Both the position numbers and the translations under genes were made by a program. The notes below the pieces were generated by a model. It ran no database searches, was not told the DNA's origin, and saw only the letters and a program-made list of their open reading frames with translations. Positions 1-5,805 of a DNA stretch of 6,104 bases are shown here, in pieces; position 1 is the first letter of the stretch; every line of letters begins with the position of its first letter. Origin of the DNA: Acidobacteriota bacterium (GTDB lineage: Bacteria; Acidobacteriota; Blastocatellia; RBC074); contig JABFSD010000419.1 in assembly GCA_013140935.1 (NCBI GenBank), positions 1 to 6,104 of the forward strand. The letters are read 5' to 3'.

Positions 1-740
1 GCAGCGTTGTTGCCTTAAGCAACAAGTTTGGCGTTGCGCCTGCGCAAGTTTTAGGGCTATTGACTTATGCCAGCGAACGCAAGTTACGGCCTTATGGTTT
101 GACGATTCACGTCGGCTCGCAATGCGAACGCCCGGCAACTTGGGTAGAGGCATTACGTCTTTGTCAGCAAGTCTGGTTTGAAGCGCAACAAGCAGGGTTC
201 AACCTCAAGCTGTTAAGTCTCGGCGGTGGCTTACCGGCAACCTATACGCCCAACGGAATGACTGCGCCGCAAACAGCGGCAACAATTTGCACAACATTGG
301 CAGAAAGCGATTGGATTAAAACAAGCACCCTGAGCTTCGAACCTGGACGTGCCATCGTCGCCAATGCTGGCACTATGATCGCTTCGGTCATAGGGCTAGC
401 GGAACGCGCCACTGGAAATTGGGCGTATCTCGATGCGGGTGTTTTTCACGGCTTGTTTGAAGCGTGCGCGGCTGGTGGCGGCATGCCATTTCAACTGAGT
501 GCGAATCATAGCGGGCGTCCTAAGCAGCTATACAATCTCGGTGGCCCTACTTGTGATGGATTTGACGTGCCGTTTGAAAAGCGTTTGTTACCAGAGTTGC
601 GCATCGGCGACCGCTTGGCGATTCACGACACCGGAGCATACTCAACCGAGATGGCCTCGACATTTAATGGTTTTCCTATCCCCATAGTTTATGCGCTTGA
701 AGAGCTAGAACGGCGTTCTGCCAAAACTATAGACAGCTAA
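1..740 (+). CDS. Fold-type III PLP-dependent decarboxylase (ornithine/diamino acid decarboxylase-like), 5'-partial
   Basis: The reading frame is open from base 3 and enters the window already coding, so the start lies upstream; 245 residues are visible. Motifs of the Orn/Lys/Arg/DAP decarboxylase class (alanine-racemase-fold barrel plus C-terminal beta domain) appear in order: SNKFGV near the window start, HVGSQ, LSLGGGLP (glycine loop for the PLP phosphate), FEPGRAIVANAG (the Glu and Arg that contact PLP), GGPTCDGFDV (catalytic Cys-Asp from the partner subunit) and HDTGAYS (C-terminal Tyr near PLP). The barrel lysine that binds PLP would be in the missing roughly 130-150 N-terminal residues. 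CDGFD and the overall pattern resemble ornithine or lysine decarboxylases more than LysA, but the substrate cannot be fixed from sequence alone. The stop is 10 nt before the amidinotransferase start, which implies one operon. The TTG at 60 is an internal codon, not a start. Confidence 0.88.
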   Translation, partial: SVVALSNKFGVAPAQVLGLLTYASERKLRPYGLTIHVGSQCERPATWVEALRLCQQVWFEAQQAGFNLKLLSLGGGLPATYTPNGMTAPQTAATICTTLAESDWIKTSTLSFEPGRAIVANAGTMIASVIGLAERATGNWAYLDAGVFHGLFEACAAGGGMPFQLSANHSGRPKQLYNLGGPTCDGFDVPFEKRLLPELRIGDRLAIHDTGAYSTEMASTFNGFPIPIVYALEELERRSAKTIDS

Positions 741-741
741 C

Positions 742-745
742 GGAG
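742..745 (+). promoter_or_regulatory. Ribosome binding site of the amidinotransferase
   Basis: GGAG lies 5 nt before the ATG at 751, inside the 10-nt gap after the decarboxylase stop. It supports ATG 751 as the start and co-translation with the upstream gene. Confidence 0.7.
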
Positions 746-750
746 CAAAT

Positions 751-1224
751 ATGAGTCTTGTTAACGTTCACAACGAATGGGATCCGCTCGAAGAAGTAAT
801 CGTCGGACGTGCTTACAACGCGCAAATCGCCCAGCCAGATAAAGGGCTTTTCGCTGTGGAATACCAAGCATACGGAAGCGTCGAAAACATTCCTTCAGGT
901 CGTTATCCGCAACACGTCATTGAAGAAACTGAAGAAGACCTTGCTGCATTAATTGAGACATTTGAAAAGCTGGGTGTAGTTGTGCGTCGTCCCGAAATTT
1001 GGGATCACTCCCGAACATTTAGTACGGAAGATTGGGCGAGTGATGGACAATACAATTATTGCCCGCGCGATCTGTTCATCACAATCGGACAAACCCTTAT
1101 CGAAGCGCCGATGACATTACGTGCGCGCCAGCAAGAGACCATCTGCTTCAAAAACATCCTGCTTGATTATCACCGTTCAGGTAGCCGCTGGATAAGCGCC
1201 CCCCAAACCACGGTTACACGATGA
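751..1224 (+). CDS. Amidinotransferase, N-terminal fragment as read (157 aa)
   Basis: This is the first reading frame of the split gene. It starts at ATG 751 with MSLVNVHNEWDPLEEVIVG, the usual opening of StrB1-like proteins, and contains the conserved IEETEEDL and DGQYNYCPRD blocks and the RWISAP motif. The last seven codons (QTTVTR and the TGA at 1222-1224) follow the extra C and do not fit the family, so genuine homology ends at about residue 151. Alone this piece lacks His226 and Cys330 and should be inactive. Confidence 0.8.
   Translation: MSLVNVHNEWDPLEEVIVGRAYNAQIAQPDKGLFAVEYQAYGSVENIPSGRYPQHVIEETEEDLAALIETFEKLGVVVRRPEIWDHSRTFSTEDWASDGQYNYCPRDLFITIGQTLIEAPMTLRARQQETICFKNILLDYHRSGSRWISAPQTTVTR
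1199..1204 (+). other. C6 homopolymer where the amidinotransferase frame shifts
   Basis: Read in the first frame the codons are GCC CCC CAA; the family sequence (SAPKPR) requires GCC CCC AAA, so one C is surplus. Skipping one base after CCC restores the downstream frame. C runs are prone to replication slippage and to sequencing indels, and CCC-C is also a codon context known for +1 tRNA slippage. Confidence 0.85.
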
Positions 1225-1225
1225 A

Positions 1226-1795
1226 ATGTATAACGCCAGCAACTCTTCCAAGCTGGCGTTGAACGACCACGAACCTGTCTTTGATGCCGCCAATGTCTTA
1301 CGGGCCGGGCGCGATTTGCTTTACCTGATTTCAGATTCAGGCAATCGTTGTGGCGCACAGTGGTTACAAAACTGTGTCGGGACTGATTATCGCGTCAGAG
1401 CTTATGACAACGTTTACACTGGCACGCATGTAGACACGACAATCACTCTTGTGCGTCCTGGCTTGGTTGTCGTTAATGCCGAACGTGTTGGGCCGCATAA
1501 TTTGCCCGACATGTTCCGTGATTGGGAAGTAATTTATCTGTCCGAAGTGATAGACATTGGTTTTACTAAAACGGCTTACGCTTCGACATGGATTGGTATC
1601 AATTTCATGATGGTAACCCCTGAACTGGCAATCGTTGATAGTCGCCAAACACCGCTCATTCGTGAGTTGGAAAAACGAGCCATTAAGATCATTCCTTTGC
1701 AATTGCGTCATGCTCGTACTTTGGGCGGTGGCTTTCATTGCGTGACATTGGATGTCCGCAGAAAAGGTGAGTTGGCAACCTATTGCCTGGGATGA
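1226..1795 (+). CDS. Amidinotransferase, C-terminal fragment as read (189 aa)
   Basis: This is the second frame of the split gene. It holds the catalytic half: EPVFDAANVLRAGRD, the SDSGN loop, TGTHVDTT, VDIGF, WIGINFMMV, and RHARTLGGGFHCVTLDVRR with the nucleophilic cysteine. The family-like sequence continues upstream of ATG 1226 (PKPRLHDE, from 1202), so that ATG is an internal methionine and not a natural start. No Shine-Dalgarno site precedes it. The stop at 1793-1795 is 7 nt before the next gene. Confidence 0.8.
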   Translation: MYNASNSSKLALNDHEPVFDAANVLRAGRDLLYLISDSGNRCGAQWLQNCVGTDYRVRAYDNVYTGTHVDTTITLVRPGLVVVNAERVGPHNLPDMFRDWEVIYLSEVIDIGFTKTAYASTWIGINFMMVTPELAIVDSRQTPLIRELEKRAIKIIPLQLRHARTLGGGFHCVTLDVRRKGELATYCLG

Positions 1796-1802
1796 ACAGC
1801 TT

Positions 1803-2168
1803 ATGAATGGAAAAGGGTTCAGTCTGCTAACAATTTACGCGCTCTTCATTTTGAACGGCGTCACAAGTGGAATTGGCGACATTTTAATTTATCGCTGGGC
1901 TAAAACTTCGCAGTTAAGCTGGTTATTAGCAGCTTACTTAGTGTGGTTCGGTAGCCTGTTATTACTCGGTTTTCTCTTTAGGATGGAACACTTTTCGTTT
2001 GGCGCGGCAGTCTTACTGGCGACACTTATTCACTTAGGTATGAGCTTAGGGTGGAGCTGGCTTTTCACGGATTATCAATTCAGCCGATTGGAGTTGGTTG
2101 GTTTGTTATTAGCCACTCTTGCTGTCATTTGCCTCGAATTGGGTCGTACTCCAGAGGCTAGTAAATAA
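1803..2168 (+). CDS. Small four-helix membrane protein, EmrE/DMT-like putative transporter
   Basis: This 121-residue hydrophobic protein has four predicted membrane spans (about residues 7-29, 38-58, 62-84 and 93-113), the size and layout of small multidrug resistance (EmrE-like) proteins, which work as dimers and export cations including guanidinium compounds. Start chosen at ATG 1803: it lies 7 nt after the amidinotransferase stop, has GGGA 10 nt upstream, and gives an EmrE-like short N-terminus. The in-frame ATG at 1752 would add 17 polar residues overlapping the amidinotransferase and has no good ribosome site. The membrane glutamate of EmrE helix 1 (Glu14) is not at the aligned place, where a Ser or Thr sits; an Asp (residue 26) is the only acid in this helix. 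The family assignment is therefore by size and topology. Position in the operon suggests it moves the product of the two enzymes. Confidence 0.7.
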   Translation: MNGKGFSLLTIYALFILNGVTSGIGDILIYRWAKTSQLSWLLAAYLVWFGSLLLLGFLFRMEHFSFGAAVLLATLIHLGMSLGWSWLFTDYQFSRLELVGLLLATLAVICLELGRTPEASK

Positions 2169-2219
2169 GAGGCAATACAAATGGCAGCGTACCCTTTACG
2201 AAGTCGGTTCTATATCTTT

Positions 2220-2234
2220 CGTCGCGTAGCGACG
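2220..2234 (+). repeat. Hairpin in left arm, 6-bp stem
   Basis: CGTCGC-GTA-GCGACG is a perfect stem of 6 bp with a 3-nt loop. The same hairpin recurs inverted in the right arm at 2460-2474. Confidence 0.75.
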
Positions 2235-2245
2235 GCTGAGTTTAG

Positions 2246-2265
2246 CCGTGGATTTCAATCCACGG
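2246..2265 (+). repeat. Hairpin in left arm, 9-bp stem
   Basis: CCGTGGATT-TC-AATCCACGG is a perfect 9-bp stem with a 2-nt loop. The copy in the right arm at 2429-2448 keeps the stem and has GA as the loop. No T-run follows either copy, so this is not a typical intrinsic terminator. Confidence 0.8.
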
Positions 2266-2286
2266 GGCGGTGGCGAATGTATCCCT

Positions 2287-2406
2287 GCGTCGCGTAGCCG
2301 ACGCCTGAAGCATTGAGATAAAGACGAAATGGCAACCCTTGAGCGCCGTGTGATGACGCGACGAATCTGATGGGCGTGGCGGTTTCAAGCGTCGGCTACG
2401 CGACGC
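2287..2406. repeat. Inner inverted repeat pair (2287-2304 / 2389-2406)
   Basis: The 18-bp sequence GCGTCGCGTAGCCGACGC is repeated exactly as its reverse complement 84 bp later. The flanks extend the match imperfectly on both sides (CTGAAG against CTTGAA inward; AATGTATCCC against AATGATTCCC outward). Confidence 0.8.
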
Positions 2407-2566
2407 GGGAATCATTGCTGCGCCTTTCCCGTGGATTGAAATCCACGGCTAAAGTCAACCGTCGCTACGCGACGAAGAAGGCGTGCGCTGCTGCCACTCG
2501 CTGTACCGCATCCGCATCAACTCAGCTATGATGCGCTCTGAAAATATCAATGAGCGATAACATCAG

Positions 2567-2944
2567 ATGCTGTCAAACACCCAACCCAATCACGCAGAAA
2601 CATCCGCTCGGTTGAGCGATGCCTTCACCCTCGCGGAACTCGAAGCCGACCCGGACTTGCGCGCCGTGACCGCGAACGACCCAGTGATGACGTTGCTGTT
2701 GACTGGTCAAGCCGCTACGTTCGCCGAAGCGGAAAGAAAATTCCTCAACGAAAACGTAGACCTGATTACCGAACAAGTCATCGCTCTCGCCAACAGCAAC
2801 CTCAGCGAAGACGAACTGTACCAGTTTCCGTTGGTGATGCTTTTGCGCGGGCGTGCCATCCGCAAGTGGGAAGATTCCTTCTATAGCACGCGCTACCTGA
2901 TGTTGGTTGAAGCCTTACGGCTCAGATACGAGCGAACCCAGTAG
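2567..2944 (+). CDS. Hypothetical protein, 125 aa
   Basis: I do not recognise a family. A TAA stands in frame at 2558-2560, so ATG 2567 is the earliest possible start. The ribosome site is poor (GAGCG, 10 nt upstream). A weak TATGAT at 2527-2532 could be a -10 box but has no convincing -35 partner. The protein is soluble, rich in Ala, Leu and Glu, and looks mostly helical: a first helical stretch from SDAFTLAELEADPDL, a middle stretch FAEAERKFLNENVDLITEQVIALANS, and a basic C-terminus (LRGRAIRKWEDSFYSTRYLML through RLRYERTQ). It has no signal peptide, membrane span or cysteine. It stands alone, just downstream of the palindromic element and convergent with the toxin-like gene (25 nt between stops, no terminator hairpin seen). 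Codon use resembles that of the right-hand genes more than the operon upstream. Confidence 0.6.
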   Translation: MLSNTQPNHAETSARLSDAFTLAELEADPDLRAVTANDPVMTLLLTGQAATFAEAERKFLNENVDLITEQVIALANSNLSEDELYQFPLVMLLRGRAIRKWEDSFYSTRYLMLVEALRLRYERTQ

Positions 2945-2969
2945 GAAAAGTTGTTGTTTGAACAGTGGC

Positions 2970-3320
2970 CTATGCTCTGGCAAAACGAACGCGAGTTTCG
3001 GTGGCTACGACAAAATGATCGGGCAGCTTATCGGCGTAGTTTTCCAGTAACTGGCGTAGCACTTCGATTTTGTTGTGGGCGCGATCATCGGTCAGCCTCA
3101 GAAAAATGATGCCGTGATGTGGGTGCCGCTCTCGATAAACCATCTCGCCGAAGTCTTTGTCATTCGTAATCAGAATCCAGTCTTCGGCAAAAGCCTTGGC
3201 CAATAGGGTATGGTCGTCAGCGCCGCGTGCTTCGTCAAAAACGGAATACACTTCATGCCCTTCGCCGACTAACCATCGGGCGACTTTCGGGCCAGTGCAT
3301 TCATCCACGAGAAAGCGCAT
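2970..3320 (-). CDS. DUF5615 PIN-like protein, putative toxin of a type II toxin-antitoxin pair
   Basis: This 116-residue protein fits the DUF5615 (PIN-like, Mut7-C related) pattern: an N-terminal MRFLVDEC strand with Asp6-Glu7, the helix GPKVARWLVGEGHEV, acids Asp35-Asp36 in the ARGADDHTLL segment, and ITNDKDFGE with Asp54 and Asp56. These acids match the metal-binding site expected of PIN-type nucleases. Such proteins are predicted RNases, by analogy with VapC; activity is inferred, not shown here. The ATG at 3320 overlaps the upstream DUF433 stop by one base (TGATG), so translation is probably coupled and the cognate antitoxin is made first. Confidence 0.8.
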   Translation of the reverse strand: MRFLVDECTGPKVARWLVGEGHEVYSVFDEARGADDHTLLAKAFAEDWILITNDKDFGEMVYRERHPHHGIIFLRLTDDRAHNKIEVLRQLLENYADKLPDHFVVATETRVRFARA

Positions 3321-3568
3321 CAGGCAGCCTTTAACACGAGGGGCAGATACTCAGTTTCTCGCAAAGACGTAGCGGCAAACATAAAACAGGCTTGCAGGTC
3401 TTCCGCCGTCAGCCCTTCGTATTCATCCAGAATTTCAGCCGTTGAAGCCCCTTGCGCAAATAAGCCGAGAATATATTCGACGCTCAACCGCGTACCCTTG
3501 ATGACCGGCTTGCCTGCCAGCACTTTCGGATTGAGAGCGATGCGTTCCAGCAATTGCAATTCTTTCAT
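3320..3568 (-). CDS. DUF433 protein, putative antitoxin
   Basis: This 82-residue protein carries the DUF433 signature NPKVLAGKPVIKGTRLSVEYIL (residues 13-34), followed by a helix-turn-helix-like stretch (GASTAEILDEYEGLTAEDLQACFMFA). DUF433 proteins are small winged-helix-type proteins often encoded directly before DUF5615 proteins, as here, and are thought to act as DNA-binding antitoxins. A strong AGGAGG precedes the start. It lies 66 nt downstream of the transporter gene on the same strand; no clear promoter is visible in that gap, so read-through from the VOC/transporter operon is possible. Confidence 0.82.
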   Translation of the reverse strand: MKELQLLERIALNPKVLAGKPVIKGTRLSVEYILGLFAQGASTAEILDEYEGLTAEDLQACFMFAATSLRETEYLPLVLKAA

Positions 3569-3572
3569 AGTT

Positions 3573-3578
3573 CCTCCT
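3573..3578 (-). promoter_or_regulatory. Shine-Dalgarno site of the DUF433 gene
   Basis: AGGAGG on the minus strand, 4 nt before the ATG at 3568. It is a perfect consensus, the strongest ribosome site in the window, as expected for an antitoxin that must be made in excess. Confidence 0.8.
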
Positions 3579-3634
3579 GTTGTTGGGTGAGCCGGATTAC
3601 TGAGCCTTCAGCGTATATGAACTTGCCGATGTTG

Positions 3635-4963
3635 TCATCGTGCTGGTTTGGATTCAGCCATCTCGCTGTGAGCAGTTTCAGCCGCCCACAACACAGACAC
3701 CGTAGTCACCACCGCCATTCCCACGACAAACAAAGCAATCGGCCACGAAGCGCCGTACTTCCGCAACAATCCCGTAGCGATTAACGGCGATAAGCCTCCG
3801 GCTAACACAGACGAAAGTTGATAGCCCAGCGAAGCTCCGCTGTAACGAACGCGCGTGCCGAATAGCTCGGCGAAAAAGCTGGCTTGAGGCCCGTACATGG
3901 CTGCGTGGCCGAGCACGAGTGCGGCGACGACGGCGAACGTCATCAGGCTGGCGCTCGAGGTTTCAACCAGCCAGTAAAACGGAAACGCGAAAAGGCCGGT
4001 GAAGATAGCTCCAAACAGGTAAACAGGCCGGCGGCCATAATGATCGGAAAGATGGCCGAACGCAGGAATGGCGAAAATTTCGAGAAAGGCGGCGAGCGAA
4101 ATGGCTGCGAGTACGCGCGAACTGGTGAAGCCTATGCGCGGCAACGTGGCGTAAGTCAGGATGAAGACGGTGTAAAGATAAAAGGCTCCGTTTTCAACGA
4201 GGCGCGCGCCCATCGCCATCAATACGTTGCCGGGATGATGGCGCAACACATCCAGAATCGGCATTCTGGAAGCCTCACCCGCTTGTTTGATTTCAGTGAA
4301 CACGGGCGGTTCAGTAATCGCCATGCGGATGTAAAGGCCGATGCCCACCAGCAGGAAGCTCAACAAAAACGCTACGCGCCAGCCCCACGAATACATCACG
4401 TCGCCGGGCAATTTCGAGATGACGGCCAATACGCCGGTCGAAAGCAACAAGCCGACGGGAACGCCTACGTGCGGCCAGCTTCCATAAAAACCGCGCCGCC
4501 CAGCCGGTGAATGTTCGACCGCCATCAACACTGCGCCTGCCCATTCACCGCCGATGGCGAAGCCTTGCATCAGTCGCAAGACGATCAACAACACGGGTGC
4601 CCAGATGCCGACTTGTTCATACGTTGGCAGCAAGCCGATCAGCGCCGTCGTCAATCCCATCAACAGCAAGGTGAAAATCAGCATGGACTTGCGGCCCAAG
4701 CGGTCGCCGAAATGTCCGCAGATGATGCCGCCGAACGGGCGGGCGATGAAGCCGACGGCATACGTGCCAAACGACGCCAGCGTTGCCGTCAACGGATCGT
4801 AGTTCGGAAAAAACAGTCGCCCAAAAATCAGTGCGCTGGCCGTTCCGTACAAAAAGAAGTCGTACCATTCGATGGTCGTGCCGATGAAACTGGCAATGGC
4901 GACTTTTTGAATTGACGCAGTAGGTGATGAATGTGTCTTCAACTTTGGGTTAGCTTCCTTCAC
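3635..4963 (-). CDS. MFS transporter, metabolite:H+ symporter (MHS) family
   Basis: This 442-residue inner-membrane protein has about 12 hydrophobic spans, usual for the family that includes ShiA, KgtP and ProP (proton-coupled uptake of dicarboxylates, shikimate, betaine and similar metabolites). Signatures: GTTIEWYDFFLYG at residues 28-40, RPFGG followed by motif A GHFGDRLGRK at 83-92, RLMQGFAIGGEW at 130-141, and the second-half motif GHLSDHYGRR at 303-312. The substrate cannot be read from sequence. Start is GTG 4963: no other start codon precedes the first membrane span, and GTGA overlaps the VOC gene stop by 4 nt, so translation is coupled to it; no separate ribosome site is seen. Pairing with a secreted VOC protein suggests uptake of a compound altered outside the inner membrane. 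Confidence 0.9.
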   Translation of the reverse strand: MKEANPKLKTHSSPTASIQKVAIASFIGTTIEWYDFFLYGTASALIFGRLFFPNYDPLTATLASFGTYAVGFIARPFGGIICGHFGDRLGRKSMLIFTLLLMGLTTALIGLLPTYEQVGIWAPVLLIVLRLMQGFAIGGEWAGAVLMAVEHSPAGRRGFYGSWPHVGVPVGLLLSTGVLAVISKLPGDVMYSWGWRVAFLLSFLLVGIGLYIRMAITEPPVFTEIKQAGEASRMPILDVLRHHPGNVLMAMGARLVENGAFYLYTVFILTYATLPRIGFTSSRVLAAISLAAFLEIFAIPAFGHLSDHYGRRPVYLFGAIFTGLFAFPFYWLVETSSASLMTFAVVAALVLGHAAMYGPQASFFAELFGTRVRYSGASLGYQLSSVLAGGLSPLIATGLLRKYGASWPIALFVVGMAVVTTVSVLWAAETAHSEMAESKPAR

Positions 4964-5799
4964 TTGGTTTCAACCAACTCAATCGCAATCGCGTCAGGCC
5001 CTTCGATCATCGCCGCGCGCTGTTTGCTCTTACCAAAAGGATGCGGTTCTACCAGTACTTTCACGCCTGCTTGGCGCAAACGATCAAGCGTCGCTGTGAG
5101 ATCAGAGACGCTGAAGGCGATGTGGTCTACGACGTGTCCGCGCGGACTGACCAGCTTATCGGGTTTCTGTTGCGGATAAATAATCAAGCTGATGTCGCCG
5201 AAACGTACTGTCGCGGCGGGCGAACGAATGACGCCGAGCGGTTCGCTGGGCGCAGCGAAGGGGACGTTGCAATCGCCGGTGCGTTGCGCGCGACTCACCG
5301 CGCCGAGATGCTTGACGTACCAATCAGCCGCACACAACGGCACGGTGCTGTAAAGATGCGTGTGAATGAACGCTCGTGTCTGCGCGGTGTTGATTTCGAC
5401 CAACGCACCGTCAGGCGCACGCATATACGCGAACTGCAAACTCGCATTCAACCGCGTCAACGGCGTAGCGAACGTGACGCCGTTCGCCAGATGTTTTTGA
5501 TAATCCGTTTCCATCGCTGTGCTGCCCCAACCGAAATGCCAGATGGCGCTGTCGGGCGAAGTGGCCGGAGCCGTCTTGACTTGATTGAACAGCAGATAAA
5601 TCGCTTCGCTTTGAATGCCGGTGAAACCGGCTAAGGCAGCAGATGTCGTGGCGTCAAAAGTGCGCGTATAAAACTCGACGGCCTTTGCGGGAGCGGTTGA
5701 ATTGAGATGTACGTGGTGAAAGCGCGGCGCGGCGTCTTGAGCGCAAACAGACGCGGCGCAACACAGCAGCAAGCAATACAGCGTGAAAAAATATCGCAT
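4960..5799 (-). CDS. Secreted two-module VOC (glyoxalase/dioxygenase-fold) protein
   Basis: This 279-residue protein has a Sec signal peptide: MR, then a hydrophobic run to about residue 19, with a probable signal peptidase I site SVCA|QD after residue 20. Two vicinal-oxygen-chelate modules follow, about 27-140 and 144-279. Candidate metal ligands include His29/His31 (FHHVHL) and Glu135 (LVEIN) in module one, and His226 (VDHIAFSV) and Glu274 (IAIELVE) in module two. VOC proteins include glyoxalases, ring-cleaving dioxygenases, isomerases and antibiotic-binding proteins; the reaction here is unknown. The ATG at 5799 has AAGGA 6 nt upstream. It is the first gene of the minus-strand operon and overlaps the transporter start. 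Export of a VOC protein is uncommon among characterised members. No lipobox is visible near the cysteines of the signal peptide. Confidence 0.85.
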   Translation of the reverse strand: MRYFFTLYCLLLCCAASVCAQDAAPRFHHVHLNSTAPAKAVEFYTRTFDATTSAALAGFTGIQSEAIYLLFNQVKTAPATSPDSAIWHFGWGSTAMETDYQKHLANGVTFATPLTRLNASLQFAYMRAPDGALVEINTAQTRAFIHTHLYSTVPLCAADWYVKHLGAVSRAQRTGDCNVPFAAPSEPLGVIRSPAATVRFGDISLIIYPQQKPDKLVSPRGHVVDHIAFSVSDLTATLDRLRQAGVKVLVEPHPFGKSKQRAAMIEGPDAIAIELVETK

Positions 5800-5805
5800 C
5801 GTTTT

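Larger units (their letters stand above)
751..1795 (+). pseudogene. StrB1/AGAT-like amidinotransferase, interrupted by a +1 shift in a C6 tract
   Basis: Two adjoining frames together encode one amidinotransferase (arginine-donor amidino transfer, as in glycine amidinotransferase and StrB inosamine-phosphate amidinotransferase). Removing one C from the run at 1199-1204 gives about 347 residues, the size I recall for StrB1, with the junction reading SAPKPRLHDEMYN as in the family. Catalytic residues of the restored protein are Asp178 (EPVFDAAN), His226 (TGTHVD) and Cys330 (GGGFHC), nearly the positions recalled for StrB1 (Asp179, His227, Cys332). Asp107 lies in YCPRD. In animal AGAT the residues before the catalytic His are NPM; here they are TGT, so glycine is not the obvious acceptor. 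Nothing else in the gene looks decayed, so a sequencing indel, a recent mutation, phase variation or translational frameshifting are all possible. Labelled pseudogene only because the frame as given is broken. Confidence 0.85.
2181..2297 (+). pseudogene. Possible truncated fourth operon gene running into the repeat element
   Basis: A 38-codon frame starts with ATG at 2181, 12 nt after the membrane gene stop, with AAGAGG 8 nt upstream. The first dozen codons (MAAYPLRSRFYI) lie in unique sequence; the rest reads through the left arm of the inverted-repeat element and stops inside it. It may be the start of a gene cut by the element, or chance. No family is recognisable. Confidence 0.25.
2218..2476. 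repeat. Long imperfect palindromic (MITE-like) intergenic element
   Basis: The outer arms are 48 bp: 2218-2265 on the plus strand matches the reverse complement of 2429-2476 with only a few differences. Each arm carries two hairpins in the same order: CGTCGC-GTA-GCGACG and CCGTGGATT-NN-AATCCACGG. Inside them 2287-2304 is an exact reverse complement of 2389-2406 (18 bp), and the bases between outer and inner arms are also similar in inverted order. About 84 bp in the centre (2305-2388) is unpaired. No target duplication, transposase or full-length ORF is visible. This fits a non-autonomous inverted-repeat element or a REP-type intergenic palindrome. Together with flanks without genes, it accounts for the 398-base gap between 2168 and 2567. 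Confidence 0.85.

Noticed and set aside
1364..1738. A 124-codon minus-strand frame inside the amidinotransferase
   Set aside because: The plus strand here encodes the conserved catalytic half of the amidinotransferase; the antisense frame shows no family features.
1752..1802. ATG 1752 as start of the small membrane protein
   Set aside because: It would overlap the conserved C-terminus of the amidinotransferase by 44 nt, lacks a ribosome site and adds a polar tail unlike EmrE-type proteins; ATG 1803 fits better.
2246..2265. Intrinsic terminator after the biosynthetic operon
   Set aside because: The 9-bp hairpin is good but is followed by GGCGG rather than a T-run, and it belongs to the repeat element.
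2218..2476. CRISPR array
   Set aside because: There are only two copies of each unit, in inverted rather than direct orientation, with no regular spacers and no cas genes.
2945..2969. Bidirectional terminator between the convergent genes
   Set aside because: The 25-nt gap shows no inverted repeat long enough for a stem.
3884..4510. A 208-codon open frame on the plus strand opposite the MFS transporter
   Set aside because: It lies wholly antisense to a well-supported transporter, is highly polar and rich in Arg, Gln and His without family motifs, and has no ribosome site; it is a coding shadow.
5041..5634. A 197-codon open frame on the plus strand opposite the VOC gene
   Set aside because: It is antisense to the VOC gene, arginine-rich, and without recognisable motifs or a start context.
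5737..5799. Lipoprotein signal in the VOC protein
   Set aside because: The signal region has several cysteines, but none is preceded by a consensus lipobox; SVCA|QD fits signal peptidase I.
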